Below, piece after piece: positions 8,739 through 18,589 of a stretch of DNA of 64,000 bases. Origin of the DNA: Clostridiales bacterium 1_7_47FAA (GTDB lineage: Bacteria > Bacillota > Clostridia > Lachnospirales > Lachnospiraceae). Numbering within the stretch: the first letter of the stretch is position 1; each line of letters opens with the position of its first letter. The notes under the pieces are model-generated. The model saw nothing but the letters and a program-made list of their open reading frames with translations, had not been told where the DNA came from and made no database searches. The position numbers were made by a program, and so were the translations under genes. The stretch lies in contig DS990262.1 of NCBI GenBank assembly GCA_000155435.1, positions 211,071 through 275,070 on the forward strand, given 5' to 3'.

Positions 8739-9386
8739 TCATTCTCCTTTGTTCTCATCAATCAGATGCACACCATACCGGTAATGCTCTTCCGTCAGCT
8801 TCTCCGCCAGCTTATAATCACCATCCTCATAAGCTTCCGTGATCAGCCTGTGCTGCTGGATAGCGGAAGTCCTGTGCTCTAGGGTGCGGACTGCGTGCCG
8901 CATCAGCAGGAACCGTATCAGGTTGTACCTTTTGTAGGTTTCTTTTAAGAAACGGTTGCCGCAGTAATCAAAGAACGCCTTGTGGAAGCGGTAGTCCGCG
9001 TCAAAATATGCCTCGTCATCCTGGGCCTCGGTCATGGCCTCTAAGTTGCGGTAAAGCTCTTCCGTTACCTGGCGGGTGTGGTTGCTGCGCGATGAAAGGG
9101 CCACGGCCTCGCAGGACAGGGCGAGGATGAATTCATTCAGTTCACCGGAGTATTCAAAATCAAAACTGATCAGCTGGGCGCCGGTTTTGGTCACTTCGCC
9201 AATGAGGCCATCCTGGTTCAGCTTATTGATGGCATCCCTTATGGGGGTGGAGGAAACCTGAAAACGTTCCTGCAGCTCCCGGTTCGTGAGTTTGGCGCCA
9301 AGCGGTATGGTCCCTGCAAGGATATCCTCTTTTAAGATGTTGTAAATCTGTTCACTTAATGTGAGTTTTATAATGTTCTCAGCCAT
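8739..9386 (-). CDS. GntR-family regulator, FadR/FCD type
   Basis: A 215-residue transcription regulator. The N-terminal winged helix is clear (TNRELQERFQVSSTPIRDAINKL near residues 32-53), and the all-helical C-terminal domain with YRFHKAFFD and LIRFLLMRHAVRTLEHR fits the FCD ligand-binding domain of the FadR subfamily. Such proteins bind amino or organic acids and usually repress neighbouring genes. It is divergent from the AGCS symporter and tyrosine phenol-lyase, so it is the obvious candidate regulator of those genes, perhaps sensing tyrosine or a breakdown product; the ligand is not known from sequence. Confidence 0.9.
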   Translation of the reverse strand: MAENIIKLTLSEQIYNILKEDILAGTIPLGAKLTNRELQERFQVSSTPIRDAINKLNQDGLIGEVTKTGAQLISFDFEYSGELNEFILALSCEAVALSSRSNHTRQVTEELYRNLEAMTEAQDDEAYFDADYRFHKAFFDYCGNRFLKETYKRYNLIRFLLMRHAVRTLEHRTSAIQQHRLITEAYEDGDYKLAEKLTEEHYRYGVHLIDENKGE

Positions 9387-9504
9387 AGATTTTCAGTATC
9401 CACCAACTTCCCTTCATAATTATGCTTATTCTACTACACATTTGGGTCAAATGCAATAAAACTATGGGAATGTGCATAATTTCAAAATTATTTTAAAATC
9501 CCCC

Positions 9505-9532
9505 TTGACTATTGTTTAAAATGCTGTATAAT
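9505..9532 (+). promoter_or_regulatory. Promoter of the symporter / tyrosine phenol-lyase unit
   Basis: TTGACT at 9505-9510 and a perfect TATAAT at 9527-9532, 16 bases apart, point toward the AGCS gene. Confidence 0.75.
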
Positions 9533-9544
9533 AAGAATCACAAG

Positions 9545-9575
9545 TGATGCATCACACATCACGCATCATACATCA
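9545..9575. promoter_or_regulatory. Candidate GntR operator
   Basis: A perfect 10-bp palindrome TGATGCATCA at 9545-9554 begins about 12 bases after the -10 box and is followed by three more CATCA steps spaced eight bases apart (CACATCA, CGCATCA, TACATCA). The position near the transcription start suits a repressor. That the neighbouring GntR protein binds it is inference. Confidence 0.5.
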
Positions 9576-9640
9576 AAGAAGGACCGGGGACCAGATGCAG
9601 GATGCAGCAGCAAAAACTAATATAAAAGAGGGTAGGGGGG

Positions 9641-11182
9641 ATGGTTATAGTTGACCGGATCACACAGGTGTTTGTAAAGGTAGTGACATCGTTAAATGAA
9701 CTGTTGTGGGGTGACTTATTCATATTACAGTTTTCAAACGGTGAAACCCAGTTTGGTATTTCGCTTCTGGTACTTCTGCTGATACCGGCAGGCCTTTACT
9801 TCACATTTAAAACAAGATTTTTACCATTCCGGCTGTTTCCCGAGATGATACGGGCCACGCTGGAGAAGGACAGCAGTAAGGATAAGGACACTATTTCCGG
9901 AGTACAGGCGCTGATTATAGCCACCGCCACACGGGTAGGTATGGGGAACCTGGCAGGCGTGGTGGCAGCGATTTCCTTCGGGGGCTCGGGAGCTGTGTTC
10001 TGGATGTGGATTACAGCTTTGATTGGTTCATCCAGCGCTTTCATTGAATCGACGCTGGCGCAGATTTACAAGGAAAAGGATCCCCTCTATGGTGGATACC
10101 GGGGCGGCCCCGCATACTTCATGGACCGTATCCGTATCATCACAAAAATAAAACGGGAAGACGCCTTTGTACAGGATGTGCACAGGGAAGCGGAATACAT
10201 TGCCAGTGATGAACAGACCTATTATACAAAAGGATGCAGGCTGTCTTTTCTGGGCATTGCATTTGCCCTGTCAGGCCTTTTGTGCTGGGCCGGGATCAGC
10301 CAGGTGGTTGCTAATTCCGTAACCTCTGCGTTTAAGAACGCATTTAACATCCCACAGGTTACCACCACTGTGGTACTGGTGGCCATATCAGCCCTGATTG
10401 TCCTTAGGAGAAATGCAACGGTGAAGGTTTTAGACAGGATTGTCCCCGTTGTGGCATGCAGTTATTTTATCATTGCAATGTTCATCATCCTTAAGAACAT
10501 TACATATATGCCGACCGTGTTTGGCGGCATTTTCTCACAGGCTTTTGGTCTTAAGCCCATTATGGGCGGCGGACTTGGGGCAGTGGTCATGAACGGGGTG
10601 AAGCGGGGATTGTTTTCCAATGAAGCTGGAAGCGGATCAGCGCCATGTGCGGCCGCGGCGGCAGAGGTAAACCATCCGGCGAAACAGGGATTGATTCAGT
10701 CATTGGGCGTATTTATTGACACGCTGGTCATCTGCAGCTGCTCTGCATTCATCATGCTGCTGGCGCCAGGTGAGGTGACACAGGGACTGGTGGGCATGGA
10801 TCTGCTTCAGGCGGCCATGAACTACCACCTGGGGAAAGTCGGGGTTATCTTCATAGCGGTCATCCTGTTTATGTTCAGCCTTTCCAACTTCGTGGGTATC
10901 CTGTTCTATGCCAGGTCCAATGTGGCATATCTGTTTGGGGATACCTGGGCGGTCCAGACCTGCTATAAGATATTTGCACTGCTTATGCTTTTTGCAGGCG
11001 GGGTTGCAGCCTATTCCTTTGTATGGGACCTGGGAGACCTGGGGGTAGGCCTGATGACCATATTCAACATGATTGCCATTATCCCGCTGTCAGGGCAGGC
11101 AATCGCGGCTTTAAAGGATTATGAAGAAAATTACATTAAAAAACGTGCTGGGGAAGCCTCTGGCTGTCCGGCAGTTAAATAA
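9641..11182 (+). CDS. AGCS-family amino acid:sodium symporter
   Basis: A polytopic inner-membrane protein of 513 residues, of the alanine or glycine:cation symporter family. Family blocks seen: RVGMGNLAGVVAAISFGGSGAVFWMW near 95-118, YKEKDPLYGGYRGGPAYFM near 140, and NEAGSGSAPCAAAAAEVNHP near 326-345. It ends with a charged cytoplasmic tail. Because it lies 34 bases upstream of tyrosine phenol-lyase in one transcript, it may import tyrosine rather than alanine or glycine; family members differ in substrate and sequence alone does not settle this. GAGG about nine bases before ATG 9641 is the likely ribosome binding site. Confidence 0.93.
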   Translation: MVIVDRITQVFVKVVTSLNELLWGDLFILQFSNGETQFGISLLVLLLIPAGLYFTFKTRFLPFRLFPEMIRATLEKDSSKDKDTISGVQALIIATATRVGMGNLAGVVAAISFGGSGAVFWMWITALIGSSSAFIESTLAQIYKEKDPLYGGYRGGPAYFMDRIRIITKIKREDAFVQDVHREAEYIASDEQTYYTKGCRLSFLGIAFALSGLLCWAGISQVVANSVTSAFKNAFNIPQVTTTVVLVAISALIVLRRNATVKVLDRIVPVVACSYFIIAMFIILKNITYMPTVFGGIFSQAFGLKPIMGGGLGAVVMNGVKRGLFSNEAGSGSAPCAAAAAEVNHPAKQGLIQSLGVFIDTLVICSCSAFIMLLAPGEVTQGLVGMDLLQAAMNYHLGKVGVIFIAVILFMFSLSNFVGILFYARSNVAYLFGDTWAVQTCYKIFALLMLFAGGVAAYSFVWDLGDLGVGLMTIFNMIAIIPLSGQAIAALKDYEENYIKKRAGEASGCPAVK

Positions 11183-11204
11183 ACCAATATTATAATATTA
11201 TTAG

Positions 11205-12623
<1,419 letters not shown>

Positions 12624-12649
12624 TTTAAGGATTTTGGTTAAGGGAATTG

Positions 12650-12725
12650 TATTAAGAAAGCCGCACTAAGGGAATTGTATTAAGGAAATTGTATTAAGGA
12701 AATCGTATCAGGGAATTTGTAGTAG
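12650..12725 (+). repeat. 15-bp minisatellite after tpl
   Basis: Four to five copies of AAGGGAATTGTATTA with small changes. Apart from this and the terminator, the gap 12624-12959 shows only the promoter of the next gene. Confidence 0.8.
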
Positions 12726-12726
12726 A

Positions 12727-12773
12727 AAGGAGAAGGCTGCCACGGATATGCGTGACGGCCTTCCCTTATTTTG
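12727..12773 (+). terminator. Terminator of the symporter-tpl unit
   Basis: AAGGAGAAGGCTGCCACG folds back on CGTGACGGCCTTCCCTT with one bulge and one mismatch, followed by a T-rich tract. Confidence 0.75.
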
Positions 12774-12878
12774 TGCTGCTTATGTTTCATTGTATTGGAT
12801 ATGGTATGTTCCGGTGTGTAACCGCAGGGGACCGTAACAGTTGGGGCAGGGTTGGGGCAGGGATTTTATGGAAGTGCA

Positions 12879-12906
12879 TTGATTTTGACGGATTTGGATA
12901 TATAAT
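12879..12906 (+). promoter_or_regulatory. Promoter of the SRAP gene
   Basis: TTGATT at 12879-12884 and TATAAT at 12901-12906 with a 16-base spacer, 53 bases before the start codon. Confidence 0.55.
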
Positions 12907-12959
12907 ACTACAGAGAAGCATCATATATCAGTATCCGATTCAGGACAGGAGGCGGCAGG

Positions 12960-13637
12960 ATGTGCGGAAGATATTATTTCAGCGTTGATTTACTCGATGA
13001 AATCAGGGAATTGGTAGAACCTGGGGATTGGAAGCTGGAACTGGGGCTTTTGGAGAAGGACATGCATCCGGGGGATGTGGCGCCTGTCATCACAATACGG
13101 AATCATGCGGCGCAGGGATATGCGGAACGGGGAAGTGTGGAATGGGGAAGTGCGGAACGGGGAAATGTTGAATGGGGAAATGTCTCCCCGGCCCCGGTAT
13201 TTCTTGGAATCCAAAAAATGCGCTGGGGTTTTAAGGCGCCGGGCGGCAAGGGGCTGGTGTTCAATGCCAGGTCGGAGTCCGTGCTTGAAAAGCGTATGTT
13301 CCGGGACAGCGTGAGCCACAGACGTGTGGCTGTGCCTGTTTCCTGGTTCTATGAGTGGAATCAGAGTAAGGAAAAGTACACCTTTACCAGGGAAGACGGA
13401 CAGGTGTTGTTTTTAGCCGGGTTTTACAGTAAATACGAGGATGGGGACCATTTTGTGATTCTGACCACACAGGCTAACCAGTCCATGGCCCCGGTCCACA
13501 GCCGTATGCCTCTGGTGTTGGAGCGGGACCAGGTGCGGGACTGGATAATGGATGAGGACAGTTTCCAGGGAATGCTGGAGCAGGTGCCAGCCAGGCTTTC
13601 AAAGTCCTGTGAGTATGAGCAGCAGACGTTGTTTTGA
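12960..13637 (+). CDS. SOS response-associated peptidase (HMCES/YedK)
   Basis: Members of this family crosslink to abasic sites in single-stranded DNA through the amino-terminal cysteine, shielding them from cleavage. Catalytic features are all present: Cys2 after the start in MCGRYYF, Asn in VFNARSESV, Glu in FYEWN, and His in PVHSRMPLVL. GGAGG precedes ATG 12960. The 225-residue protein is usual in length but contains an insert of alternating AERGS / EWGS-type units near residues 56-75, encoded by a 30-bp DNA repeat (about 13123-13182), between the N-terminal strand and RWGF. The insert probably forms a surface loop. Confidence 0.93.
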   Translation: MCGRYYFSVDLLDEIRELVEPGDWKLELGLLEKDMHPGDVAPVITIRNHAAQGYAERGSVEWGSAERGNVEWGNVSPAPVFLGIQKMRWGFKAPGGKGLVFNARSESVLEKRMFRDSVSHRRVAVPVSWFYEWNQSKEKYTFTREDGQVLFLAGFYSKYEDGDHFVILTTQANQSMAPVHSRMPLVLERDQVRDWIMDEDSFQGMLEQVPARLSKSCEYEQQTLF

Positions 13638-13740
13638 AGGGCGGCGTGAGGGGCGGTTTAGGGATGATTCTTTATGCGGATACCAAAGCCGTCCTCCAGG
13701 GTCCGTAGCCACCATTCACCGCCCCTCAGTTATACCGCCC
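13638..13740. terminator. Inverted repeat between convergent genes
   Basis: TGAGGGGCGGT at 13647-13657 is a perfect inverted copy of ACCGCCCCTCA at 13718-13728, with a 60-base interior and outer GGGCGG / CCGCCC arms. It lies between the convergent SRAP and MocR genes and overlaps the last codons of the latter. Probably a bidirectional terminator, though no clear T-run follows. Confidence 0.45.
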
Positions 13741-15060
13741 AAGTATACGGATTAACTTAGGTATCCCGGCCCGTATTTCATCCTCATTGGCCTTGCTGAC
13801 GCTGACCCGGTAATAGTGGTTGTTGCGGAATTCCTTCAGGAAGAATTTGCTGGTGTCCATGAGGCGTATATTGTTTTTGAACAGCATGGGCTGTATTTTG
13901 TCAAAGGGCGTGTCCTTTTTTAGTTTGACACATGCAAAGAAGCCGGAATCCGGTATGTTCCATTCCAGGCCAGGTGCCGGGTTCTCACGGACGGTTTCCT
14001 TCAGTATGCCCATGCGGTTCATGTAAAGGCGGCGGATGCTGTCCTGATACTTATCAAACATGCCGCTTCCCAGATACACGGCCAGGGAGCCTTGGGACAG
14101 GATGGAGGTATAGGTGTCGGTCCACTCCTTATATTCCAGGAACGTGTTCTTAATCAGGTCAGGAAGGATGAGGGCGCATACGCGCAGGCCCGGCATCAGG
14201 ACCTTGGAAAAGCTTTTGATGTAGATTACCTTGTCTGAGGAATCATAGTAAAACAGGGGGTCATTCCTGGAATTGGTGTCAAAATCAGCGGCGATGTCAT
14301 CCTCCACGATGTAGACATTATATTTGCCGGCCAGGCGCAGCAGCTCCTGCTTTTCCCCTTTGGTGTAGGAATGGCCCGTGGGATTATGGTATCTTGGTAT
14401 GGTGTAGAAAAACTTGATGTCACCATAATAGAACAGGCGCTCCAGTTCCTCAAAATCCACCCCGTTAAAGCCACGGCTGATTCCAATGGCAGGCGTATTG
14501 CACAGGTAAATGCTCTTAATCATGCCATAGTAAATAGGCTGTTCAATCAGGACCGTCTTTTTGCCGTTAGGGAAAGGCATACGGCACAGGATATCAAGCG
14601 CCTGCTGTGAACCTGAGGTGACCACGATATTGGAAGCCCTGGTGTAAATCTGGTATTGCTTGAACTGTTTTTCCAGGGTGTCAAGGAGCAGGGGGAGGCC
14701 CTGCACATCGGCATAGGTAAAGATGACTTCCCTGCACAGGTCCAGGGACTTATCAATACAGTGCTGGAAGTCATGGAATGGGATATACCGGCTGTCCGGC
14801 GCGCCGGAATAAAAGTCAATCATGGAGTTTTTCTTGTAACCGCGGCTGTCCGTGATTCCCACGATATAGTAGCCGCTTTTGGGTATGGAATAGATTTTGT
14901 GCCGCTGCTCCAGGTACTTGTAGGCTGATAGGACGGTGCCCACGCTGGTGGAGAAATGCTCCGCCATTTCCCGGAGGGAAGGAAGCTTCATATTAGGTTT
15001 GAATGTCTGGTCTTCAATATGTTCTTCAATGTAGGAGACAATCTCTTCGTATTTCAGCAT
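13726..15060 (-). CDS. MocR-type PLP-dependent regulator
   Basis: A GntR winged helix (KLPSLREMAEHFSTSVGTVLSAYKYLEQ, near residues 25-52) fused to a fold-type I aminotransferase domain. The PLP lysine is in the typical IKSFSKVLMPGLRV. MocR proteins use the aminotransferase domain as a sensor of amines or PLP rather than as an enzyme. The start MLKYEE (15058-15060) follows AGAGGA; upstream Met codons at about 15081 and 15120 have poorer sites. It is divergent from an NhaC-type antiporter and M20 peptidase, which it may regulate through the inverted repeat between them. Confidence 0.88.
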   Translation of the reverse strand: MLKYEEIVSYIEEHIEDQTFKPNMKLPSLREMAEHFSTSVGTVLSAYKYLEQRHKIYSIPKSGYYIVGITDSRGYKKNSMIDFYSGAPDSRYIPFHDFQHCIDKSLDLCREVIFTYADVQGLPLLLDTLEKQFKQYQIYTRASNIVVTSGSQQALDILCRMPFPNGKKTVLIEQPIYYGMIKSIYLCNTPAIGISRGFNGVDFEELERLFYYGDIKFFYTIPRYHNPTGHSYTKGEKQELLRLAGKYNVYIVEDDIAADFDTNSRNDPLFYYDSSDKVIYIKSFSKVLMPGLRVCALILPDLIKNTFLEYKEWTDTYTSILSQGSLAVYLGSGMFDKYQDSIRRLYMNRMGILKETVRENPAPGLEWNIPDSGFFACVKLKKDTPFDKIQPMLFKNNIRLMDTSKFFLKEFRNNHYYRVSVSKANEDEIRAGIPKLIRILGRYN

Positions 15061-15093
15061 GGACACGGTCCTCTTATTCATTTCTTCTGTCTG

Positions 15094-15143
15094 TACTATA
15101 ACAGATTGGCAAATTATCAATTGTATTGGTGTCTGTTATAGTA
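15094..15143. promoter_or_regulatory. 12-bp inverted repeat, candidate MocR operator
   Basis: TACTATAACAGA at 15094-15105 and its perfect inverse TCTGTTATAGTA at 15132-15143 flank a 26-base AT-rich core in the divergent gap between the MocR gene and nhaC. Arm centres are 38 bases apart, suiting a dimer that loops or spans the promoter, as is known for MocR proteins. No single clear promoter pair could be picked here. Confidence 0.6.
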
Positions 15144-15271
15144 TAACATTGAACCATAAGAAACTCAATCAGGTGGTTATTGCAAAGGTGCATAATTCAG
15201 TTTTGGCGGCTGGAATATGCCCTTTTTTGGAATAAGGACCTGGATGGGAAAATAGAAAAGGAGCCAAGAGT

Positions 15272-16711
15272 ATGAAGAAGAGAGAACAAAGGAAACCTAC
15301 ATTTGCAGAAGCCCTGCTTCCGTTGATTGCCATGCTGCTCATCCTTACCGTGGGATACGGGATCTTCGGCTTTCCCAAGGAGGCCATGCTTGTCATGTCG
15401 GCGGCTTTCACGGCAATGGTCGCATTCCATCTGGGTGTGACCTGGGACGATATGATTGAAGGTGTCTCTGAAAAGATTGCCAAGGCCATGCCCACCATAC
15501 TGATTCTGCTGGCAGTGGGTATCATCGTATCATCATGGATGCTTTCGGGAACCATTCCCATGATGATTTATTATGGGATCCAGATTGTGAATCCCAAGTT
15601 TTTCTATGTCACATCCTTTATTATCTGCGCAGTCATATCAACCTGTACAGGAACATCCTGGGGATCCATGGGAACCATTGGCGTGGTCCTTGTCATCATT
15701 GCCCAGGGGCTGGGGCTTTCCCTTCCCATCACAGCAGGCGCAGTGGTTGGCGGTTCGTACTTTGGCGACAAGATGTCCCCTCTGTCAGACACCACCAACC
15801 TGGCGCCCCTGGCAGCTGGTTCCACCCTGTATGAGCATATCCAGCACATGTTCTACACAACGGTCCCGGCCGCCATCGGAGCCATCATACTGTATACGGT
15901 GCTGGGGCTTAACACCAGCGCGGCCGGGCTTGCCAACTCTGAAAAGGTGGATATGATGATGGCTAATTTAAGCTCCATCTATCACTGGAACATCCTGCTG
16001 TTGGTTCCCATCATCATCATTCTTTACGGGTCCATTACCAAGAAACCGACCATCCCGGTCATGCTCATATCCAGCGCGGTTGCCTGTCTTATAGGCGTGT
16101 TCTATCAGGGATTTACATTTACGGATGTATTTGCCTCGTCCGTAAGCGGGTTCAGCATGGAAATGGTGAAAAGCACGGATACATCCCTTATCCTGCCGGA
16201 GATTGAGAAGCTTCTGTGCCGAGGAGGCATGAACTCCATGCAGGAGACCATCCTTTTAATCCTGTGCGCATTTTCCTTTGCAGGGATCATTGCCAGGGCG
16301 GGCTGTCTGGATGTGATACTGGAACACCTGATGCATGTTGTAAAGACACGGTTCACGCTGATTGCGGCCACGGTCGTGTCCACCATCACCATGGCCCTTG
16401 CAACGGGAAGTGATTTCCTTACCATACTGATCCCGGGCGAGCTGTACGCGCCGGTTTATAAGAAAATGGGCCTGGCCGCCAGGAACCTGTCCCGTACCCT
16501 GGAGGATTCAGGCACATGTGTGGTGGCACTGATCCCATGGTCAGCGGCAGGCGCATATGCGTCCGGCGCACTGGGGATTGCCACCATTGATTACCTGCCA
16601 TATGCATTTTTCTGCTTCTTCAGCGTAATCATGGCCCTGGTATGCGCGGGCACTGGGTTTGGTATCATGACGCTGGAGCAGGAAGAAAAGAAAAAGAAGG
16701 GGGCAGACTAG
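15272..16711 (+). CDS. nhaC: NhaC-family Na+/H+ antiporter
   Basis: A 479-residue membrane protein with about 11-12 hydrophobic spans. NhaC-family signatures include GTSWGSMGTIGVV near 128-140, GGSYFGDKMSPLSDTTNLAPLAAG near 160-183 and GSDFLTILIPGELY near 386. Members exchange sodium for protons or, in some cases, organic acids. It ends three bases before an M20 peptidase. The pairing suggests export of, or sodium-coupled exchange for, a product of peptide or folate-like substrate cleavage, but that is inference. Confidence 0.9.
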   Translation: MKKREQRKPTFAEALLPLIAMLLILTVGYGIFGFPKEAMLVMSAAFTAMVAFHLGVTWDDMIEGVSEKIAKAMPTILILLAVGIIVSSWMLSGTIPMMIYYGIQIVNPKFFYVTSFIICAVISTCTGTSWGSMGTIGVVLVIIAQGLGLSLPITAGAVVGGSYFGDKMSPLSDTTNLAPLAAGSTLYEHIQHMFYTTVPAAIGAIILYTVLGLNTSAAGLANSEKVDMMMANLSSIYHWNILLLVPIIIILYGSITKKPTIPVMLISSAVACLIGVFYQGFTFTDVFASSVSGFSMEMVKSTDTSLILPEIEKLLCRGGMNSMQETILLILCAFSFAGIIARAGCLDVILEHLMHVVKTRFTLIAATVVSTITMALATGSDFLTILIPGELYAPVYKKMGLAARNLSRTLEDSGTCVVALIPWSAAGAYASGALGIATIDYLPYAFFCFFSVIMALVCAGTGFGIMTLEQEEKKKKGAD

Positions 16712-16714
16712 GTC

Positions 16715-17932
16715 ATGCTGAGTAAGGATATTAAATCATATCTGGATAAAAACTATGATGAAATGCTTAAACTGCTGGAACGCCTGGTGAACATAGACAG
16801 CGGTTCCGCCTGTAAGGAAGGGATTGACAGGGTTGCATCCATCATGGCCCAGGAATACATAAAAGAAGGATTCGAGGTGGAAATCCTGGAACACGAAAAC
16901 TGCGGAAACGCCGTAATCGCCAGGAAATCCGGCACAGGCCTGAAAAATGGCGGCAGTCAAAGCCCCCAGACCGGAGACAGCAGGAATCACGGCAAAGTAC
17001 TTATGATCTGCCATCTGGATACCGCGTTTCCGGAAGGGTCCGCCAAGGCCAATCCATTTACAATAAAAGGAAACATAGCCACAGGCCCGGGAGTCGTGGA
17101 CATGAAGGCCTGTCTGGTTGGCTGTCTGTATGCGTTTAAGGCGCTCTATGCCCTGGGCGTGGACCATGTGCCGGAGGTGGCAGTGCTCATGAGCGGGGAC
17201 GAGGAAGCAGGAAGCCATGCGGTTCAGGAGCGGATCATCGAAGAGGGCAGGAAGGCGGACTGGTGCATTGTAACAGAGGGCGCCCGGGAAAATGGAGCCA
17301 TTGTGATTGAGCGCAAAGGCAACTGTTATTTCCACGTCCATGCATCGGGCCGCGCGGCCCATGCAGGCATCGAACCGGAGAAGGGCCGCAATGCCATAGA
17401 GGAACTGGCCCTGAAAATAGTAAAGCTGAGGGCGCTCAATGATTTTGACAAAGGAAGCACCGTGACCATCGGTACCATAAAAGGCGGGGAGAACCGCATC
17501 GTGGTGGCTGAATCAGCAGAGATGGATATCGACCTGCGCTACAGGACCAAGGAGGACGGGGAAATGCTTATCCGCCGTGTCAGGGATATCCTGGAACAGG
17601 TGGAAATCGATGGGGTACATACAGAGTACACATTTACCAGGAACCGTCCGCCCCTTGTGCAGGTGGAGGGAAGCGCGATGCTTCAGGGACTGGTGAAGGA
17701 AGCCAGCCAGGAGCTTGGAATCCCATATCTCACCGCTGTCACCGGAGGGGTCAGTGACGGAAACTTCGTGGCCGACATCGGCACGCCCACCATCGACGGC
17801 CTTGGCCCGGTGGGCGGCATGATGTGTTCCCCGGAGGAATATCTGTGCCTGGACAGCATGACGGAGCGGATTGCACGGATGGGGACGGTTGTGGGATGGT
17901 TGGGGTGTTTGGCGGATGTGGGTAGGTCGTGA
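16715..17932 (+). CDS. M20-family metallopeptidase (glutamate carboxypeptidase-like)
   Basis: A two-zinc amidohydrolase/peptidase of 405 residues resembling carboxypeptidase G2. Zinc ligands and catalytic residues visible are His100-Leu-Asp102 in MICHLDTAFP, Asp129 in GPGVVDMK and Glu163-Glu164 in SGDEEAGS, then the dimerisation domain with RAAHAGIEPEKGRNAIEE near 210-227. No signal peptide, so cytoplasmic. It starts three bases after nhaC and is probably cotranscribed. The N-terminal half carries a small extra loop (SGTGLKNGGSQSPQTGDSR). The exact substrate is unknown. Confidence 0.9.
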   Translation: MLSKDIKSYLDKNYDEMLKLLERLVNIDSGSACKEGIDRVASIMAQEYIKEGFEVEILEHENCGNAVIARKSGTGLKNGGSQSPQTGDSRNHGKVLMICHLDTAFPEGSAKANPFTIKGNIATGPGVVDMKACLVGCLYAFKALYALGVDHVPEVAVLMSGDEEAGSHAVQERIIEEGRKADWCIVTEGARENGAIVIERKGNCYFHVHASGRAAHAGIEPEKGRNAIEELALKIVKLRALNDFDKGSTVTIGTIKGGENRIVVAESAEMDIDLRYRTKEDGEMLIRRVRDILEQVEIDGVHTEYTFTRNRPPLVQVEGSAMLQGLVKEASQELGIPYLTAVTGGVSDGNFVADIGTPTIDGLGPVGGMMCSPEEYLCLDSMTERIARMGTVVGWLGCLADVGRS

Positions 17933-17948
17933 GGGCTACGTCCGCGAA

Positions 17949-18290
17949 GGGGGACAGACCGGGCTTTGCCTTTAGGAGGACCAGACGGTGACGGGGGGAT
18001 TCCTTAGGACGGCAGGGGCGCGGACGCTGAGTTCCGGAGGGGCAGCTTCTAAGGCCCTGACAATATAGAAGACGGGGGACCGGTGCTATTCGCTGAGAAA
18101 TCCTGAAGGACTTTCTCAGCTCAGAGCACCTTGGACTTATGCTTTGATGCATTCGTCCACCCCCGTCTTCTATATTGCCAGAACCTAAGAAGCTGCACCC
18201 TCCTCCACTAAGCGTCCGCACCCCTGCCGCCCTAAGGAATCCCCCCGCCACCGTCCGCTCCCCCTAAAGCCCAACCCCGCCCTGTCCCCC
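17949..18290. repeat. Giant imperfect inverted repeat 1 (about 342 bp)
   Basis: The left arm (17949-18077) and right arm (18158-18290) are about 130 bases each and match at roughly 80-85 per cent when folded, including GGGGGACAG / CTGTCCCCC at the tips, GGGGGGATTCCTTAGG in the middle and CAATATAGAAGACGGGGG near the loop. The 80-base interior forms a further hairpin (GGTGCT and GCTGAGAAA with TTTCTCAGC and AGAGCACC). The whole could fold into one long rod. No open frame with a start site or family resemblance lies here. Nature unknown: structured RNA, a palindromic mobile relic, or a very large terminator. Confidence 0.85.
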
Positions 18291-18438
18291 TCCCCGGACT
18301 GCATACTCCAGCCATTACATACGCCAAATACCCGGCACTTGAGGATTGGGCGCTGGCGTAAGGGGAGATGCAGGAGGGGAGGGAGGCATGGCTATTTGAT
18401 TTAACCAGTCAAGAGCTAGGTGCGGCTATTATACGGAA

Positions 18439-18556
18439 CCTATAAGTACGGAAGCCATAAGTACGGAAGCCATAAGTACGGAAGCCATAAGTACGAAATC
18501 TATAAGTACGGAAACCATAAGCATGGAATCTATAAGTACGGACTCATAAGTATGGA
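18439..18556 (+). repeat. 15-bp minisatellite between the two giant hairpins
   Basis: About eight copies of ATAAGTACGGAAGCC, most differing by one or two bases. The remaining sequence 18291-18438 shows nothing recognisable. Confidence 0.9.
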
Positions 18557-18589
18557 ATAGACTGTGCAGGAGATTATTTTTTTACTTTT

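Noticed and set aside
12752-12988. 78-codon frame overlapping the SRAP start
   Set aside because: It covers the terminator and promoter region and lacks a start site.
17751-18251. 166-codon minus-strand frame over the peptidase end and giant hairpin 1
   Set aside because: Composition follows the inverted repeat and no domain is recognisable.
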